64,000 nucleotides of DNA from an uncultured Aquimarina sp. (lineage in GTDB: Bacteria > Bacteroidota > Bacteroidia > Flavobacteriales > Flavobacteriaceae), in the NCBI GenBank assembly GCA_947498705.1, contig CANMLW010000001.1, positions 496,001-560,000 of the forward strand, read 5' to 3'. Within the stretch, counting starts at the first letter, position 1. The number at the start of each line of letters is the position of its first letter. The position numbers and the translations under genes are program-made. A model generated the notes under the pieces. That model saw only the letters and a program-made list of their open reading frames with translations. It had not been told where the DNA came from and did not search any database. Shown in pieces: positions 53,625 through 63,527 of this stretch.

Positions 53625-54362
53625 TATCTAAAAGACTACTTTTAAACTTTGTAGTATCAATAAATTCTACAGATACTTTATAAAATTATTTTTAGTACCA
53701 GCATTTTTATGGTTTTGTTTTATCATATAAAGGTTATGTGATATTTTTATGTATATCATTATTTTATTAAATATGGTTTTTGGATAATTAAATTTGTACC
53801 AAGTGATTTAATTGTACGAATTTCTATCATAAAATATACTATTAAATAAATGTTAAAATTATATAAAAAAACAACTTGAGTCTTAAATTCGTTAAAATGC
53901 ATTTTAATATCGATTAAGTGCAATATTAATAAGTTGAGTTGCTTATTGAGTTAAATCTGGGTAATATAGTATTGTTATGTATTAATAAATAACTATAAAT
54001 TTGTGGTATTACCGTAATTAAACTATGCTTAATTTTTTTATTACAATATTTTTTGTAAGAAAAATTTAAACTATTTATCGGTTAATAGCAGATTTTAACT
54101 ATAAACACAAACCAAACACAAGCCCCAAATATGATTGAAATAATTACTTAGCTTTAAAAGCAGATTCTGAATTCAGAAGTTCAACTCAGATATGCCCCAA
54201 AAATCGAATTCACAAATTCACACTTCACTTCCACGTGAATTCAATGAAGACCCCGAAACTTCACTTGATGTAATAAGGTTTCTATAAAGCCATTGTTTAG
54301 CAGTGCCTTACTTCTTTATTATATGCAAATTACCCCTAGATTATAACCCAAAATAAAGTAAT
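53625..54362. other. 738-base gene-free region before the secreted protease
   Basis: AT-rich with no convincing coding frame. It has a perfect 14-base palindrome TTCTGAATTCAGAA (54165-54178). I could not place a promoter with confidence, and there is no clear terminator after the symporter gene. Confidence 0.4.
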
Positions 54363-57300
54363 ATGAGATTAAAAATTACAATATTAATTGTTTTGATGTG
54401 TTGTGGTTTAACTGGACTACATGCACAAAACTCTTGTTTGTTAACAGAAGATAACTTAAGGGAGCAATATGCACAGAATCCTAAGTTAAAAGCACAACAT
54501 GATAGACTGAATAAATCAGCAAAAATAAAGGAAAGAGCAGCAAAAATGGGGTTCGCTTCAAGATCTGCTACTTCTTGGGAAATTCCTGTAGTTGTTCACG
54601 TATTAGGTGAAACGCAATGGGGAAAATCCGTTACATATGAGAAAGTTAAAAATGCGATAGATATCGTAAATGAGAACTTTCAAGGACTAAATGCCGATTT
54701 TAATACAGTGGATCCAGCGTTTGATGCTGTAAAATCTTCAATCAGCGTAACCTTTAAACTTGCAAAAATAGATCCTCAAGGAGGAAGTACTAGTGGTGTT
54801 CTCTTTTATGAAGAGGAAGTAGGACTAGGTCTTAATTCAACCTTTTATCAGAATAAAGTTAAAGAATACTCTTGGGATAATTATAAGTATATGAACTTAT
54901 ATATCCTGGCAGATCTTAAAAATGATGAAAATTCATCAAACTCTGGTATTGCTTGGTTTCCTAACACATGGGATTCTGATCAGGGTATAGCTAGAGCAAT
55001 TATGAATGGTAGTATGTTACATGATAATTATCACCATCAGGAGTTTGCTCAGCTTACTCATGAGTTTGGGCATTGGTTAAACTTGCACCATACCTTCAAT
55101 GGAGGGTGTGATGATCCAAATGGAGATTATGTTGATGATACTCCAAAAGAAGATTCAAATGCAGGAGATAAGGGATGTACGGTAGGTGCAACAGAATGTG
55201 GTAACCTTATTAATTATGAAAATTATATGGGATATGATGCTGCAACTGGATGTTCAAAGATGTTTACTGTGGGACAAATTGCTAGAATGGAAGCGGCATT
55301 AGAAGATCCAACAAGACAACCACTATGGCAAGCAACAAACCTTACAGCAACAGGTGTTAATGCTACTAAAGGAGTTATCGCAATGAAATATGGTGAAGTG
55401 GTAGAGTCAAGAGCAAATGATGGTACTATTACAGATAGAGATTATGAAATCACTATTACTGGTGCTACTTTTTCAATGAGTTCTGGTACAATGTCAGCAG
55501 GCACTCACTTTACGACAGATTTACCAACAGGTGTTAATGCGTCGATCACTGTCGTTGATAATACAAAGGTAAATGTGAAGTTTAGTGGACAAGTAGCTAA
55601 TCATGCAAGAACAGATATGATCAAAGCCAAGAGTATTACGTTTACCAGCTCTGCTATTACTGGAGGAACGGCTAGCGTAAATGCGGCAAAAGTATCTTTT
55701 AATTTTAGATTCTTTGACCCTTATTATATTAAGCATATAGATCCATTTACTCAAGAAGTTAATACAACAAGTGTTTGGCAATCTTTTCCGTTGTATGCAG
55801 GTATTTACTACAATAAAAGAGGAATTTTTTATGAAAATGGAGGTTTTTATTTTGAAGCCTATGAGACTAACCTAGTTCTGGATGGAAATACAAGAAATAT
55901 TACTTTTCTTCAAGAAGATGACTTAATCTCTGATGCTAGTAATTGGAAGCAAGCCCAGAGCCATCCAAACTTACCTAAAGTTTATACAGATGATTATACT
56001 GTTTGGAAAGGAAAAACGGGGTATATTGGTTTTCAGGTAACTGCATATCCTGGTGAAGTGAATTATGGATGGTTAAAAGTTGAAATTACAGCAGATGCTT
56101 CGGCAATGAAAGTATTAGCCTATGGAATTAACCTTGAACCTAATGCTCCAATTAGAGCAGGAAAAGATACTTTGACAACAACGCCTACTCCCACATGTAC
56201 TGATGGTGTTCAGAATGGAGATGAAACAGGTGTAGATTGTGGTGGTACTTCTTGTAATCCTTGTCAAACATCGTCAGCATATTGCGATGCTTCAAATACA
56301 GGAACAGGACTTAATATTACCAATGTAAGTTTTGGACAAATAGATCATACATCTTCTGGAGATAATGATTATGTAAACAATACATCTATTTCGACAACTG
56401 CAGACAAAGGTAGTTCTGTAGCACTTACTGTTGGGATCAATAATTCTAGCTGGTCTGGAAACGCCGTTGGTGTATGGATAGATTGGAATAATGACAATGA
56501 TTTTGAAGATGCAGGAGAAAAAGTATTATCTAAGTATGGTTCTGGTCCTTATAATACAAATGTTACCATTCCTGCAACTGCAGAAACTGCAAATGTAAGA
56601 ATGAGAGTACGTATAGGATATGGATCTGAAAGTAAAATTACACCTTGTGGTGCAGATACTTATTTAGGTGAAGTAGAGGATTATACAGTAAATATAGGAG
56701 GAAGTGCTCCAACCCCAACATGTACAGATGGTATTCAAAATGGAGATGAAACAGGTGTAGACTGTGGTGGTACCTCTTGTGCTGCTTGTCCAGTAACCCC
56801 AACATGTACAGATGGTATTCAAAATGGAGATGAAACAGGTGTAGACTGTGGTGGTACTTCTTGTGCTGCTTGTCCGGTAACACCTACATGTACAGATGGT
56901 ATTCAAAATGGAGATGAGACAGGTGTAGATTGTGGTGGTACTTCTTGTACTCCTTGTCAAACGTCAACCAATTACTGTACAGCGGGTCAGCAAGGATCCA
57001 ATTATATTGCAGAAGTTACTTTTGGTTCGATCTCTAATACAAGTCAAAATAGTACTTACTCAGATTTTATATCTCAAAGTACTAATGTTACAAAAGGTCA
57101 ATCAGTTACGTTAACAGTTGTGCCAGGAAATATTAGTTCTGGTTGGAGCTCGAATGTTGTAGGAGGATGGATCGATTGGAATCAAGATGGAGATTTTGAA
57201 GATGCAGGAGAAGAAGTTTTAATGAAACCAAAAGGAACTGGATCAGGAACTGCTACTGTTGTAGTACCTAACAATGCTCTAGATGGATCGACCAGATTAC

Positions 57301-58283
57301 GTGTACGTTATAGATGGTGGAGTAACCCATCTCCATGTGGAGCTACCGAAGGAGATGAAGTAGAAGATTATACAGTAGTAGTATCTGGAGGTTCGACACC
57401 AACACCAACATGTACAGATGGTATTCAAAATGGAGATGAAACGGGTGTAGATTGCGGTGGATCTTCATGTTCGCCTTGTCAAGCTACTCCAATATGTACA
57501 GATGGTATTCAGAATGGAGACGAAACCGGTGTAGATTGTGGAGGTACTTCTTGTGCACCATGTGCTACCAGCGGAACTGTAGTATATCAAGATATATTTG
57601 AAAATAATGTAGATGATATAGCACTTTCTAATACTGCTACGTGGAATTTCTTTAGAATTGAAGTTGGAGATGATAATGGTTTTGGAGCCTGGTATAGTGG
57701 AGGCCTAAGATTAGTAAACTATGGAAAAGATATGATAACAGAAGGAACTACTAGTAATGTAACGATGCTTGGAGAAGGTGTGGTGGTAGGACCATCTAGC
57801 AATTTTACTTCAAATAGTAATAGTTTTATGGTAAGTTCTTCTTCATACACTGCATGGAACGGAAATTCTGGATACCTTGGATTCTCTTTCAAAATAAGTG
57901 GAAATACGCATTATGGATGGATGTATGTAACGGTTGCAGCAGACGGATTGTCATATACCATATTGGATTATGCATATAATTCTACAGCAGGAGAAGGTTT
58001 AACAACCACTAGGTCAACAGGAAAGTCTGCTTCTATTGATAGTAACTTAAGTGGATATCCAAACCCATTCGAAAAATTTGTCAATATAGATGTTTCTAAC
58101 ATTGATGGTGATAATTTAAATATTACAGTTTATGATATTACCGGAAAAGTACTGTTAGAAAGAAATTACGGAACTAATCCAGGTCAGATCGTTATTAATG
58201 ATGAGATCAAGAACTCTGGAAGTTATTTCGTAAAAGTTGCAACAAATAGAACTACTCAAACTTTGAGATTAGTTAAAAAATAG
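54363..58283 (+). CDS. Secreted M43 metalloprotease with Cys-rich repeats, GEVED domains and T9SS tail
   Basis: 1306 residues. A signal peptide ends near LHAQ. The M43 (pappalysin/cytophagalysin) catalytic domain spans about residues 60-325: zinc site HEFGHWLNLHH (H233, H237, H243) and NYENYMGYD as Met-turn. A beta-rich middle follows (about 330-600). Six Cys-rich repeats (about 23 residues, CTDGIQNGDETGVDCGGT, then SC and PC) alternate with two GEVED domains (GEVEDYTV; DEVEDYTV). The last 80 residues are a T9SS type A sorting domain (YPNPFEKFVNI, YFVKVATN, LRLVKK). Probably an extracellular protein-degrading enzyme. Confidence 0.93.
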   Translation: MRLKITILIVLMCCGLTGLHAQNSCLLTEDNLREQYAQNPKLKAQHDRLNKSAKIKERAAKMGFASRSATSWEIPVVVHVLGETQWGKSVTYEKVKNAIDIVNENFQGLNADFNTVDPAFDAVKSSISVTFKLAKIDPQGGSTSGVLFYEEEVGLGLNSTFYQNKVKEYSWDNYKYMNLYILADLKNDENSSNSGIAWFPNTWDSDQGIARAIMNGSMLHDNYHHQEFAQLTHEFGHWLNLHHTFNGGCDDPNGDYVDDTPKEDSNAGDKGCTVGATECGNLINYENYMGYDAATGCSKMFTVGQIARMEAALEDPTRQPLWQATNLTATGVNATKGVIAMKYGEVVESRANDGTITDRDYEITITGATFSMSSGTMSAGTHFTTDLPTGVNASITVVDNTKVNVKFSGQVANHARTDMIKAKSITFTSSAITGGTASVNAAKVSFNFRFFDPYYIKHIDPFTQEVNTTSVWQSFPLYAGIYYNKRGIFYENGGFYFEAYETNLVLDGNTRNITFLQEDDLISDASNWKQAQSHPNLPKVYTDDYTVWKGKTGYIGFQVTAYPGEVNYGWLKVEITADASAMKVLAYGINLEPNAPIRAGKDTLTTTPTPTCTDGVQNGDETGVDCGGTSCNPCQTSSAYCDASNTGTGLNITNVSFGQIDHTSSGDNDYVNNTSISTTADKGSSVALTVGINNSSWSGNAVGVWIDWNNDNDFEDAGEKVLSKYGSGPYNTNVTIPATAETANVRMRVRIGYGSESKITPCGADTYLGEVEDYTVNIGGSAPTPTCTDGIQNGDETGVDCGGTSCAACPVTPTCTDGIQNGDETGVDCGGTSCAACPVTPTCTDGIQNGDETGVDCGGTSCTPCQTSTNYCTAGQQGSNYIAEVTFGSISNTSQNSTYSDFISQSTNVTKGQSVTLTVVPGNISSGWSSNVVGGWIDWNQDGDFEDAGEEVLMKPKGTGSGTATVVVPNNALDGSTRLRVRYRWWSNPSPCGATEGDEVEDYTVVVSGGSTPTPTCTDGIQNGDETGVDCGGSSCSPCQATPICTDGIQNGDETGVDCGGTSCAPCATSGTVVYQDIFENNVDDIALSNTATWNFFRIEVGDDNGFGAWYSGGLRLVNYGKDMITEGTTSNVTMLGEGVVVGPSSNFTSNSNSFMVSSSSYTAWNGNSGYLGFSFKISGNTHYGWMYVTVAADGLSYTILDYAYNSTAGEGLTTTRSTGKSASIDSNLSGYPNPFEKFVNIDVSNIDGDNLNITVYDITGKVLLERNYGTNPGQIVINDEIKNSGSYFVKVATNRTTQTLRLVKK
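56196..57563 (+). repeat. Six Cys-rich coding repeats in the M43 protease gene
   Basis: 69-base coding units begin at 56196, 56721, 56805, 56889, 57411 and 57495. Copies two to four form a tandem with an 84-base period, and copies five and six have the same period. Each encodes CTDGxQNGDETGVDCGG, then a SC-PC end with four Cys in all. Near-identity at the DNA level suggests recent duplication or conversion. They look like spacers between folded domains of a surface enzyme. Confidence 0.9.
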
Positions 58284-58362
58284 AATAGTATTCGTAAAGA
58301 TTGTATTCATTAAAATTGTAAGTTAGAGTGATTAACACTCGGTACTAACAAAGTGATTTTAG

Positions 58363-58396
58363 GAAGTCTTTCATTAATTTGAAAGACTTCTTTTTT
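58363..58396 (+). terminator. Terminator after the M43 protease gene
   Basis: GAAGTCTTTC (58363-58372) pairs with GAAAGACTTC (58381-58390), an 8-base loop between them, followed by six T. The remaining bases to menA (58397-58653) show nothing else. Confidence 0.8.
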
Positions 58397-58653
58397 ATAT
58401 GTAGTATTCTTGATTAAGAATCCTGTCAATATTTAAGAAAATATTTTTTTTAAACGTATATATGGGCAGGAAATGAGTTAAAAAAGTACTTTTAGATCTA
58501 TATTTAATACGTATCTAACTCAATAAATCTCACATTCTTCAAAAATACTTGTATATATGTAGAGTTTTTAGCCGAAAACAGGATCATTGATACCACATTT
58601 TATTTGGTATTTGTTTAAAAAACTGTTCCTTTGAAGCTAAATTTTAAAAATAT

Positions 58654-59607
58654 ATGACCAAATTCAAAGCCTGGATATCTGCTGCCAGATTAAGAACATT
58701 ACCATTATCAGTTTCAGGAATTATAATAGGTTCTTCTTTAGGTTGTAATCATTATATATATTCAGAAAAAGGGTTAGATATGTTAAATACCCAAACCTCA
58801 TTAGCATTTTATCAAACGGCTATTTTTTGGTTGGCAATAGCAACGACTTTGAGTTTACAAATCTTATCTAATTTTGCAAATGATTATGGAGATGGTGTAA
58901 AAGGAACAGATAATGAAGATAGAGTAGGGCCACAGAGGGCTTTGCAAAGTGGGGCAATATCAAAAAAAGAAATGTTTACAGGGATATGTATTACCACAAT
59001 TATTACATTAATTGTTGCAATTACATTGATATATGTTTCCTTCGGAAAAGAAAACTTTTTGTATTCATTGTTTTATTTCTTTTTAGGTTTAGCCGCTATT
59101 GTAGCTGCAATCAAATATACGATGGGTAATTCTGCCTATGGTTATCGGGGATTGGGAGATGTTTTTGTATTTGTTTTTTTTGGATTGGTTAGTGTTGTTG
59201 GGTGTTATTTTTTGTTTACAAAACAAATAAATATTTTTATTTTTCTTCCCGCTATTACTATAGGTTTGTTAAGTACTGCTGTGCTTAATTTAAATAATAT
59301 GAGAGACTATGAAAGTGATAAAAAAGCAGGTAAAAATACATTGGTCGTAAAACTTGGTATACCAAAAGCAAGGGGATATCATTTTTCCATCTTATTTATA
59401 GCAATGTTATCTATGGTGGTGTACGTATGTTTTAATTATGTTACCATTAAAAGCATACTATTTCTACTTACCTATATCCCACTGATCATTCATATAATTA
59501 AAGTAAAAAAGACAAAAAGTCCTAAATTATTAGATCCCGAATTAAAGAAAGTTGCTTTAACAACATTTTTACTAGCACTACTGTTCAGTTTAGGTCAGAT
59601 TTTATAA
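58654..59607 (+). CDS. menA: 1,4-dihydroxy-2-naphthoate polyprenyltransferase
   Basis: 317-residue UbiA-family membrane protein with about nine helices. Aspartate motifs NFANDYGDGVKGTDNEDR and NNMRDYESDKKAGKNT bind the Mg-diphosphate of the prenyl donor. VGPQRALQSG is typical of MenA. It attaches the isoprenoid side chain to DHNA in menaquinone synthesis. It begins a block shared with menC and menE, supporting MenA over other UbiA members. Confidence 0.92.
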   Translation: MTKFKAWISAARLRTLPLSVSGIIIGSSLGCNHYIYSEKGLDMLNTQTSLAFYQTAIFWLAIATTLSLQILSNFANDYGDGVKGTDNEDRVGPQRALQSGAISKKEMFTGICITTIITLIVAITLIYVSFGKENFLYSLFYFFLGLAAIVAAIKYTMGNSAYGYRGLGDVFVFVFFGLVSVVGCYFLFTKQINIFIFLPAITIGLLSTAVLNLNNMRDYESDKKAGKNTLVVKLGIPKARGYHFSILFIAMLSMVVYVCFNYVTIKSILFLLTYIPLIIHIIKVKKTKSPKLLDPELKKVALTTFLLALLFSLGQIL

Positions 59608-59694
59608 TTTAGAGTTTAAATTGTAAATAGCTTTTTGGTTTACAGATTTTTTTATAATTGATAGTGATTTATATATAATTAACATCTCATAAAA

Positions 59695-60375
59695 ATGAAA
59701 ATTACATTTTACGGTCAAAATACTTTGTTGATAGAAGTTAGCGGAAAAAATATTCTTGTAGATCCCTTTATTACTGGTAATCCATTAGCAAAAGATAAAG
59801 TAGTAGTAGATGAGATTAAAGCAGACTATATTTTATTAACACATGCTCATCAAGACCATGTTCTTGATGCAGAGGTTATTGCAAAAAACAATAAGGCTAC
59901 TATTGTTTCTAATTATGAAATCGCCATGTACTACCAAAGTAGAGGTATTGATGTACACCCTATGAATCATGGTGGTAGTTGGTCTTTTGATTTTGGAGAA
60001 GTAAAGTATGTAAATGCAGTTCATACCAGTAGTTTTGCTGATGGGACATATGGTGGGCAGCCAGGAGGTTTTGTACTTAAAGGAGCTGATAAAACTATTT
60101 ATATAGCGGGGGATACTGCTTTAACAATGGATATGAAATTAATTCCTTTATCATTCTCAATAGACTTAGCAATACTGCCTATAGGGGATAATTTTACGAT
60201 GGGAGTAGATGATGCTATAATAGCTAGTGATTTTGTAGCGTGTAACAAAGTGTTGGGAGTACATTATGACACCTTCGGTTATATTGAGATTGATCATGAT
60301 AGTGCAAAACAAAAGTTTTCTGATAAAAACAAAGATTTAGTATTGTTAGATATTGCACAGAGTATAGAAATCTAA
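59695..60375 (+). CDS. UPF0173-type MBL-fold metal-dependent hydrolase
   Basis: 226 residues. LLTHAHQDHVLDAEVI is the metal site, with MNHGG, AVHTSSFADG, IAGDTALTMDMK and GVHYDTFGYIEID carrying further ligands and the substrate region. The UPF0173 family has no established substrate. Its stop overlaps the menC start (TAATG), and the block position suggests a link to menaquinone synthesis, although this is not proven. Confidence 0.88.
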   Translation: MKITFYGQNTLLIEVSGKNILVDPFITGNPLAKDKVVVDEIKADYILLTHAHQDHVLDAEVIAKNNKATIVSNYEIAMYYQSRGIDVHPMNHGGSWSFDFGEVKYVNAVHTSSFADGTYGGQPGGFVLKGADKTIYIAGDTALTMDMKLIPLSFSIDLAILPIGDNFTMGVDDAIIASDFVACNKVLGVHYDTFGYIEIDHDSAKQKFSDKNKDLVLLDIAQSIEI

Positions 60376-61409
60376 TGAAAGCAAGTTATCATAAATATAT
60401 TCTAGAATTTAAACAACCAAGTGGAACCTCTAGGGGTGTTTTAAAAACTAAAGAAACTTGGTTTTTGATTATCGCTAGTAATGGCAAACAGGGCATAGGT
60501 GAATGTGGAATCCTTAGGACACTAAGTATTGATGATAGACCTGATTATGAAGATAAACTAAAGTGGGTATGTGAAAACATTCACTTGGGAGTAGATAAAC
60601 TATGGAAAGAGCTCAAAGAATTTCCGAGTATTCAGTTTGGTGTAGAAATGGCCTTTAAGTCGTTAGAAAGTGATACCTCTTTTTTATTGTTTCCTTCAGA
60701 TTTTAGTAAACATAATGATTGTATTCCTATTAATGGACTTATTTGGATGGGAAGTAAGCAATTTATGTATGAGCAAATTCTAGATAAATTAGAAAATGGA
60801 TTCGATTGCATTAAAATGAAAATTGGGGCAATTGATTTTGAATCAGAGATAGACTTGTTGTCCTATATACGATCTAATTTTTCTTCAAAACAAATAGAGT
60901 TAAGAGTAGATGCTAATGGTGCATTTGACAGTGAAGAAGCATTAGATAAATTAAAAAAACTAGCTGATTTCGAACTACATAGTATAGAGCAACCTATACG
61001 ACAGGGACAATATGAAGATATGGAGGTATTATGTAAAGAAACTCCATTGTCAATTGCATTGGATGAAGAGTTGATCGGAGTTTTTGAACTAAATCAGAAA
61101 AAGGAATTGTTGCAGCGTATAAAACCGCAATATATTATTCTAAAACCTAGTTTGATAGGAGGTTTTAAAGGAACCAAAGAGTGGATTGATATTGCAGAGT
61201 CTTTACAGATAGGATGGTGGATTACCAGCGCTTTAGAAAGTAATATTGGTTTGAATGCAATAGCACAGTTTACATATACCTTAAATAATAAGATGCCACA
61301 AGGTTTAGGTACCGGAGGCCTATATACCAATAATTTTGAGTCTCCATTATATGTTCACAACGGAACATTGAAATATGACCCTAAAAAGGAATGGGAAGTT
61401 AATTTTTAA
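60375..61409 (+). CDS. menC: o-Succinylbenzoate synthase
   Basis: 344-residue enolase-superfamily enzyme. Catalytic lysine in CIKMKIGAIDFE, metal ligands in LRVDANGAFD, EQPIRQG and DEELIG, and the second lysine in YIILKPSLIGG. It dehydrates SHCHC to o-succinylbenzoate, the substrate of MenE encoded downstream. The ATG overlaps the stop of the UPF0173 gene, so translation is coupled. The longer frame of the next gene overlaps its end but its real start is after the menC stop. Confidence 0.92.
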   Translation: MKASYHKYILEFKQPSGTSRGVLKTKETWFLIIASNGKQGIGECGILRTLSIDDRPDYEDKLKWVCENIHLGVDKLWKELKEFPSIQFGVEMAFKSLESDTSFLLFPSDFSKHNDCIPINGLIWMGSKQFMYEQILDKLENGFDCIKMKIGAIDFESEIDLLSYIRSNFSSKQIELRVDANGAFDSEEALDKLKKLADFELHSIEQPIRQGQYEDMEVLCKETPLSIALDEELIGVFELNQKKELLQRIKPQYIILKPSLIGGFKGTKEWIDIAESLQIGWWITSALESNIGLNAIAQFTYTLNNKMPQGLGTGGLYTNNFESPLYVHNGTLKYDPKKEWEVNF

Positions 61410-61422
61410 TATAAAAAATAGT

Positions 61423-62316
61423 ATGTATATCACACAAGGAAGACAAGGACAATTAGGAATGTGGAAATACTTGCCATTACCCATAGCCTTTATATTATTA
61501 ATGGCTGCTAACTATTTTGTTACTGATATGCTTGGAGCAGATGTTACTGAGATTATAAAACAACAAATCAGTGCTAAAGGAAAAAATCAGTTTTTTGCAG
61601 AAAATATGGCACCATTCATATTTTTATTGGCAGGATTGTTTTTTTGGGTGCGTTATGTGCATCAACAATCTATATTATCACTAACTACTAGTAGAAAAAA
61701 AGTAGACTGGGGTAGAGTATTTTTTATATTTACTTTAATGGGAATATTTATTATAGTATCTACTATGATAGCTTATTATTTAAACCCAGAAATCTATCAA
61801 ATGAATTTTGAACCTGCTTCATTTTTCATATTAGCAATTATTTCGTTGTTATTAGTTCCTATACAGACCAGTTTCGAAGAATATTTTTTTAGAGGATATT
61901 TAATGCAGGGATTAGGGTTGGCGTTTAAAAATAAATGGATTCCTCTTTTGGTAACCTCTGTGCTTTTTGGTCTTATGCATATAGCGAATCCCGAAGTCGA
62001 GAAAATTGGCTATATTATTATGTTTTATTACATAGGTACCGGCTTATTTTTAGGAATTATAACACTAATGGATGAGGGATTAGAACTTGCTCTAGGTTTT
62101 CATGCTGCGAATAACCTAGTTACTGTACTTTTGATAACAGCAGATTGGACTGCACTACAAACAGATTCTATATTCTTGGATATATCAGAACCAAGTGCTG
62201 GATTTGATGTTTTTTTACCATTGTTAATTGTTTTTCCTATTATTTTTATGATACTGTCTAAAAAATATGGCTGGTCTGGATGGAAAAATAAGCTTTTTGG
62301 AAATATTGTACCGTAA
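61423..62316 (+). CDS. CPBP-family intramembrane glutamic protease
   Basis: 297 residues from ATG 61423 (MYITQGRQGQLGMWK). A start at 61375 is rejected because it would overlap menC. About eight membrane helices. Motif 1 EEYFFRGYLMQ (EExxxR) and the later HIANPEVEK and FHAANN match the CPBP (Rce1/CAAX-protease-like) catalytic motifs. It sits inside the menaquinone block between menC and menE, as seen in other flavobacteria, although a direct role in the pathway is not known. Confidence 0.88.
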   Translation: MYITQGRQGQLGMWKYLPLPIAFILLMAANYFVTDMLGADVTEIIKQQISAKGKNQFFAENMAPFIFLLAGLFFWVRYVHQQSILSLTTSRKKVDWGRVFFIFTLMGIFIIVSTMIAYYLNPEIYQMNFEPASFFILAIISLLLVPIQTSFEEYFFRGYLMQGLGLAFKNKWIPLLVTSVLFGLMHIANPEVEKIGYIIMFYYIGTGLFLGIITLMDEGLELALGFHAANNLVTVLLITADWTALQTDSIFLDISEPSAGFDVFLPLLIVFPIIFMILSKKYGWSGWKNKLFGNIVP

Positions 62317-62353
62317 ATATCAGATAATAAAACCATAATGTACTCTTTACTTT

Positions 62354-62383
62354 TTGTTAACCCACGGGTACATTATAAATTTG
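62354..62383 (+). promoter_or_regulatory. Internal promoter before menE
   Basis: TTG (62354-62356), a 19-base spacer and TAAATTTG (62376-62383) match the Bacteroidota pattern. The start ATG is 62394, giving a very short leader, so menE can be expressed apart from the upstream genes. Confidence 0.55.
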
Positions 62384-62393
62384 AAATTTGAAT

Positions 62394-63509
62394 ATGCAAA
62401 CAAGTAAAACCTTTTTTAAATTCGAAGTGCATCCAGAGTTTTCTGTTAATAAGAATACGCTGGATAGAGAAGGTTTAAAATATTTGGCATATAACTTTAT
62501 TAAAGACGGTGAAGTTTATCAACAAGATATAGGTAATTTTTTGCTAAACTGGCTAAATGATAAAGATTACATTGTTGTGCAAACCTCTGGTTCTACGGGC
62601 AAACCTAAAAAAATTAGAGTGCTTAAACAGCATATGATCAACAGTGCTCGTGCTACAGGTAGTTTTTTTAAGGTCGAAGCAAGCACTACTGCATTATTAT
62701 GTTTATCCGCAACTTATATCGCAGGTAAGATGATGTTGGTAAGAGCCATGGTATTAGGATGGAAACTTGACCTGGCACCTCCTGTAACAAATCCTTTGGA
62801 TAATATTTATAAACAATACGATTTTTGTGCAATGGTGCCGTTGCAATTAGATAATTCTCTAAACCGTTTACATTTAATTAAAAAATTAATTGTGGGTGGT
62901 GGTACTATTTCAGAAAACTTAAAAAATTTAGTACAAGGTATTAAAACCAAAGTATATGAAACTTATGGGATGACAGAAACTGTTTCTCATATTGCTGCCA
63001 GAAGGATTAATCCTAAAAAAAAGGAAAAAAGAGAAACAAGATATTTTAAGGCATTACCAAATATTTCTATTAATCTAGATGATAGAGATTGTTTGATAAT
63101 AAAGGCTCCTCTTTTAAACAATGACATTATTACAACTAATGATGTAGTCGAATTAAAGACTTATAAAAAGTTTATTTGGAAAGGAAGATATGATAATGTT
63201 GTAAATAGTGGAGGGATTAAATTGTTTCCAGAGGAAATAGAAGCTAAGTTACAGCCTTTGATTGGACATCGTTTTTTTATTTCTTCATTACCAGATGACG
63301 CTTTAGGAAATAAGCTGATACTTCTTGTAGAACAGGTTTATGATAAAATTACTCATTTGTCTTTGCAAGAAAGTATAAGCAGCTTAAAAACTCTAGGAAA
63401 GTATGAAGTTCCTAAGGAAATATTTTTTCTTCCACAATTTATTGTGACAGAAAATGGTAAGTTACAACGTCAAAAAACACTGCAAATAGTGATTGATTTC
63501 AAACATTAA
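62394..63509 (+). CDS. menE: o-Succinylbenzoate-CoA ligase (short form)
   Basis: 371 residues from ATG 62394 (MQTSKTFFKF); a TTG two codons upstream is possible but less likely. The ANL-superfamily loop is TSGSTGKPKKI. YETYGMTETVSHIA is the A5 region and IWKGRYDNVVNSGGIKLFP the hinge, with a conserved lysine near NGKLQRQKTL. It activates OSB with ATP and CoA. It is shorter than typical MenE (about 450) because the N-terminal part before the P-loop is reduced. Assignment rests on motif and on menA and menC in the same block. Confidence 0.88.
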   Translation: MQTSKTFFKFEVHPEFSVNKNTLDREGLKYLAYNFIKDGEVYQQDIGNFLLNWLNDKDYIVVQTSGSTGKPKKIRVLKQHMINSARATGSFFKVEASTTALLCLSATYIAGKMMLVRAMVLGWKLDLAPPVTNPLDNIYKQYDFCAMVPLQLDNSLNRLHLIKKLIVGGGTISENLKNLVQGIKTKVYETYGMTETVSHIAARRINPKKKEKRETRYFKALPNISINLDDRDCLIIKAPLLNNDIITTNDVVELKTYKKFIWKGRYDNVVNSGGIKLFPEEIEAKLQPLIGHRFFISSLPDDALGNKLILLVEQVYDKITHLSLQESISSLKTLGKYEVPKEIFFLPQFIVTENGKLQRQKTLQIVIDFKH

Positions 63510-63527
63510 GTAAATGTTTATGTAAAA

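Noticed and set aside
56721..56957. Regular 84-base repeats that could suggest a CRISPR array
   Set aside because: The repeats keep the reading frame of the protease, the intervening sequence is also coding and nearly identical, and there are no cas genes.
56638..56960. Two repetitive minus-strand frames rich in His, Leu and Thr
   Set aside because: They are antisense shadows of the six Cys-rich repeats in the M43 protease gene and share its period.
61375..61422. Start of the CPBP protease inside menC
   Set aside because: It would overlap menC by 35 bases and precede the natural membrane protein start at 61423.
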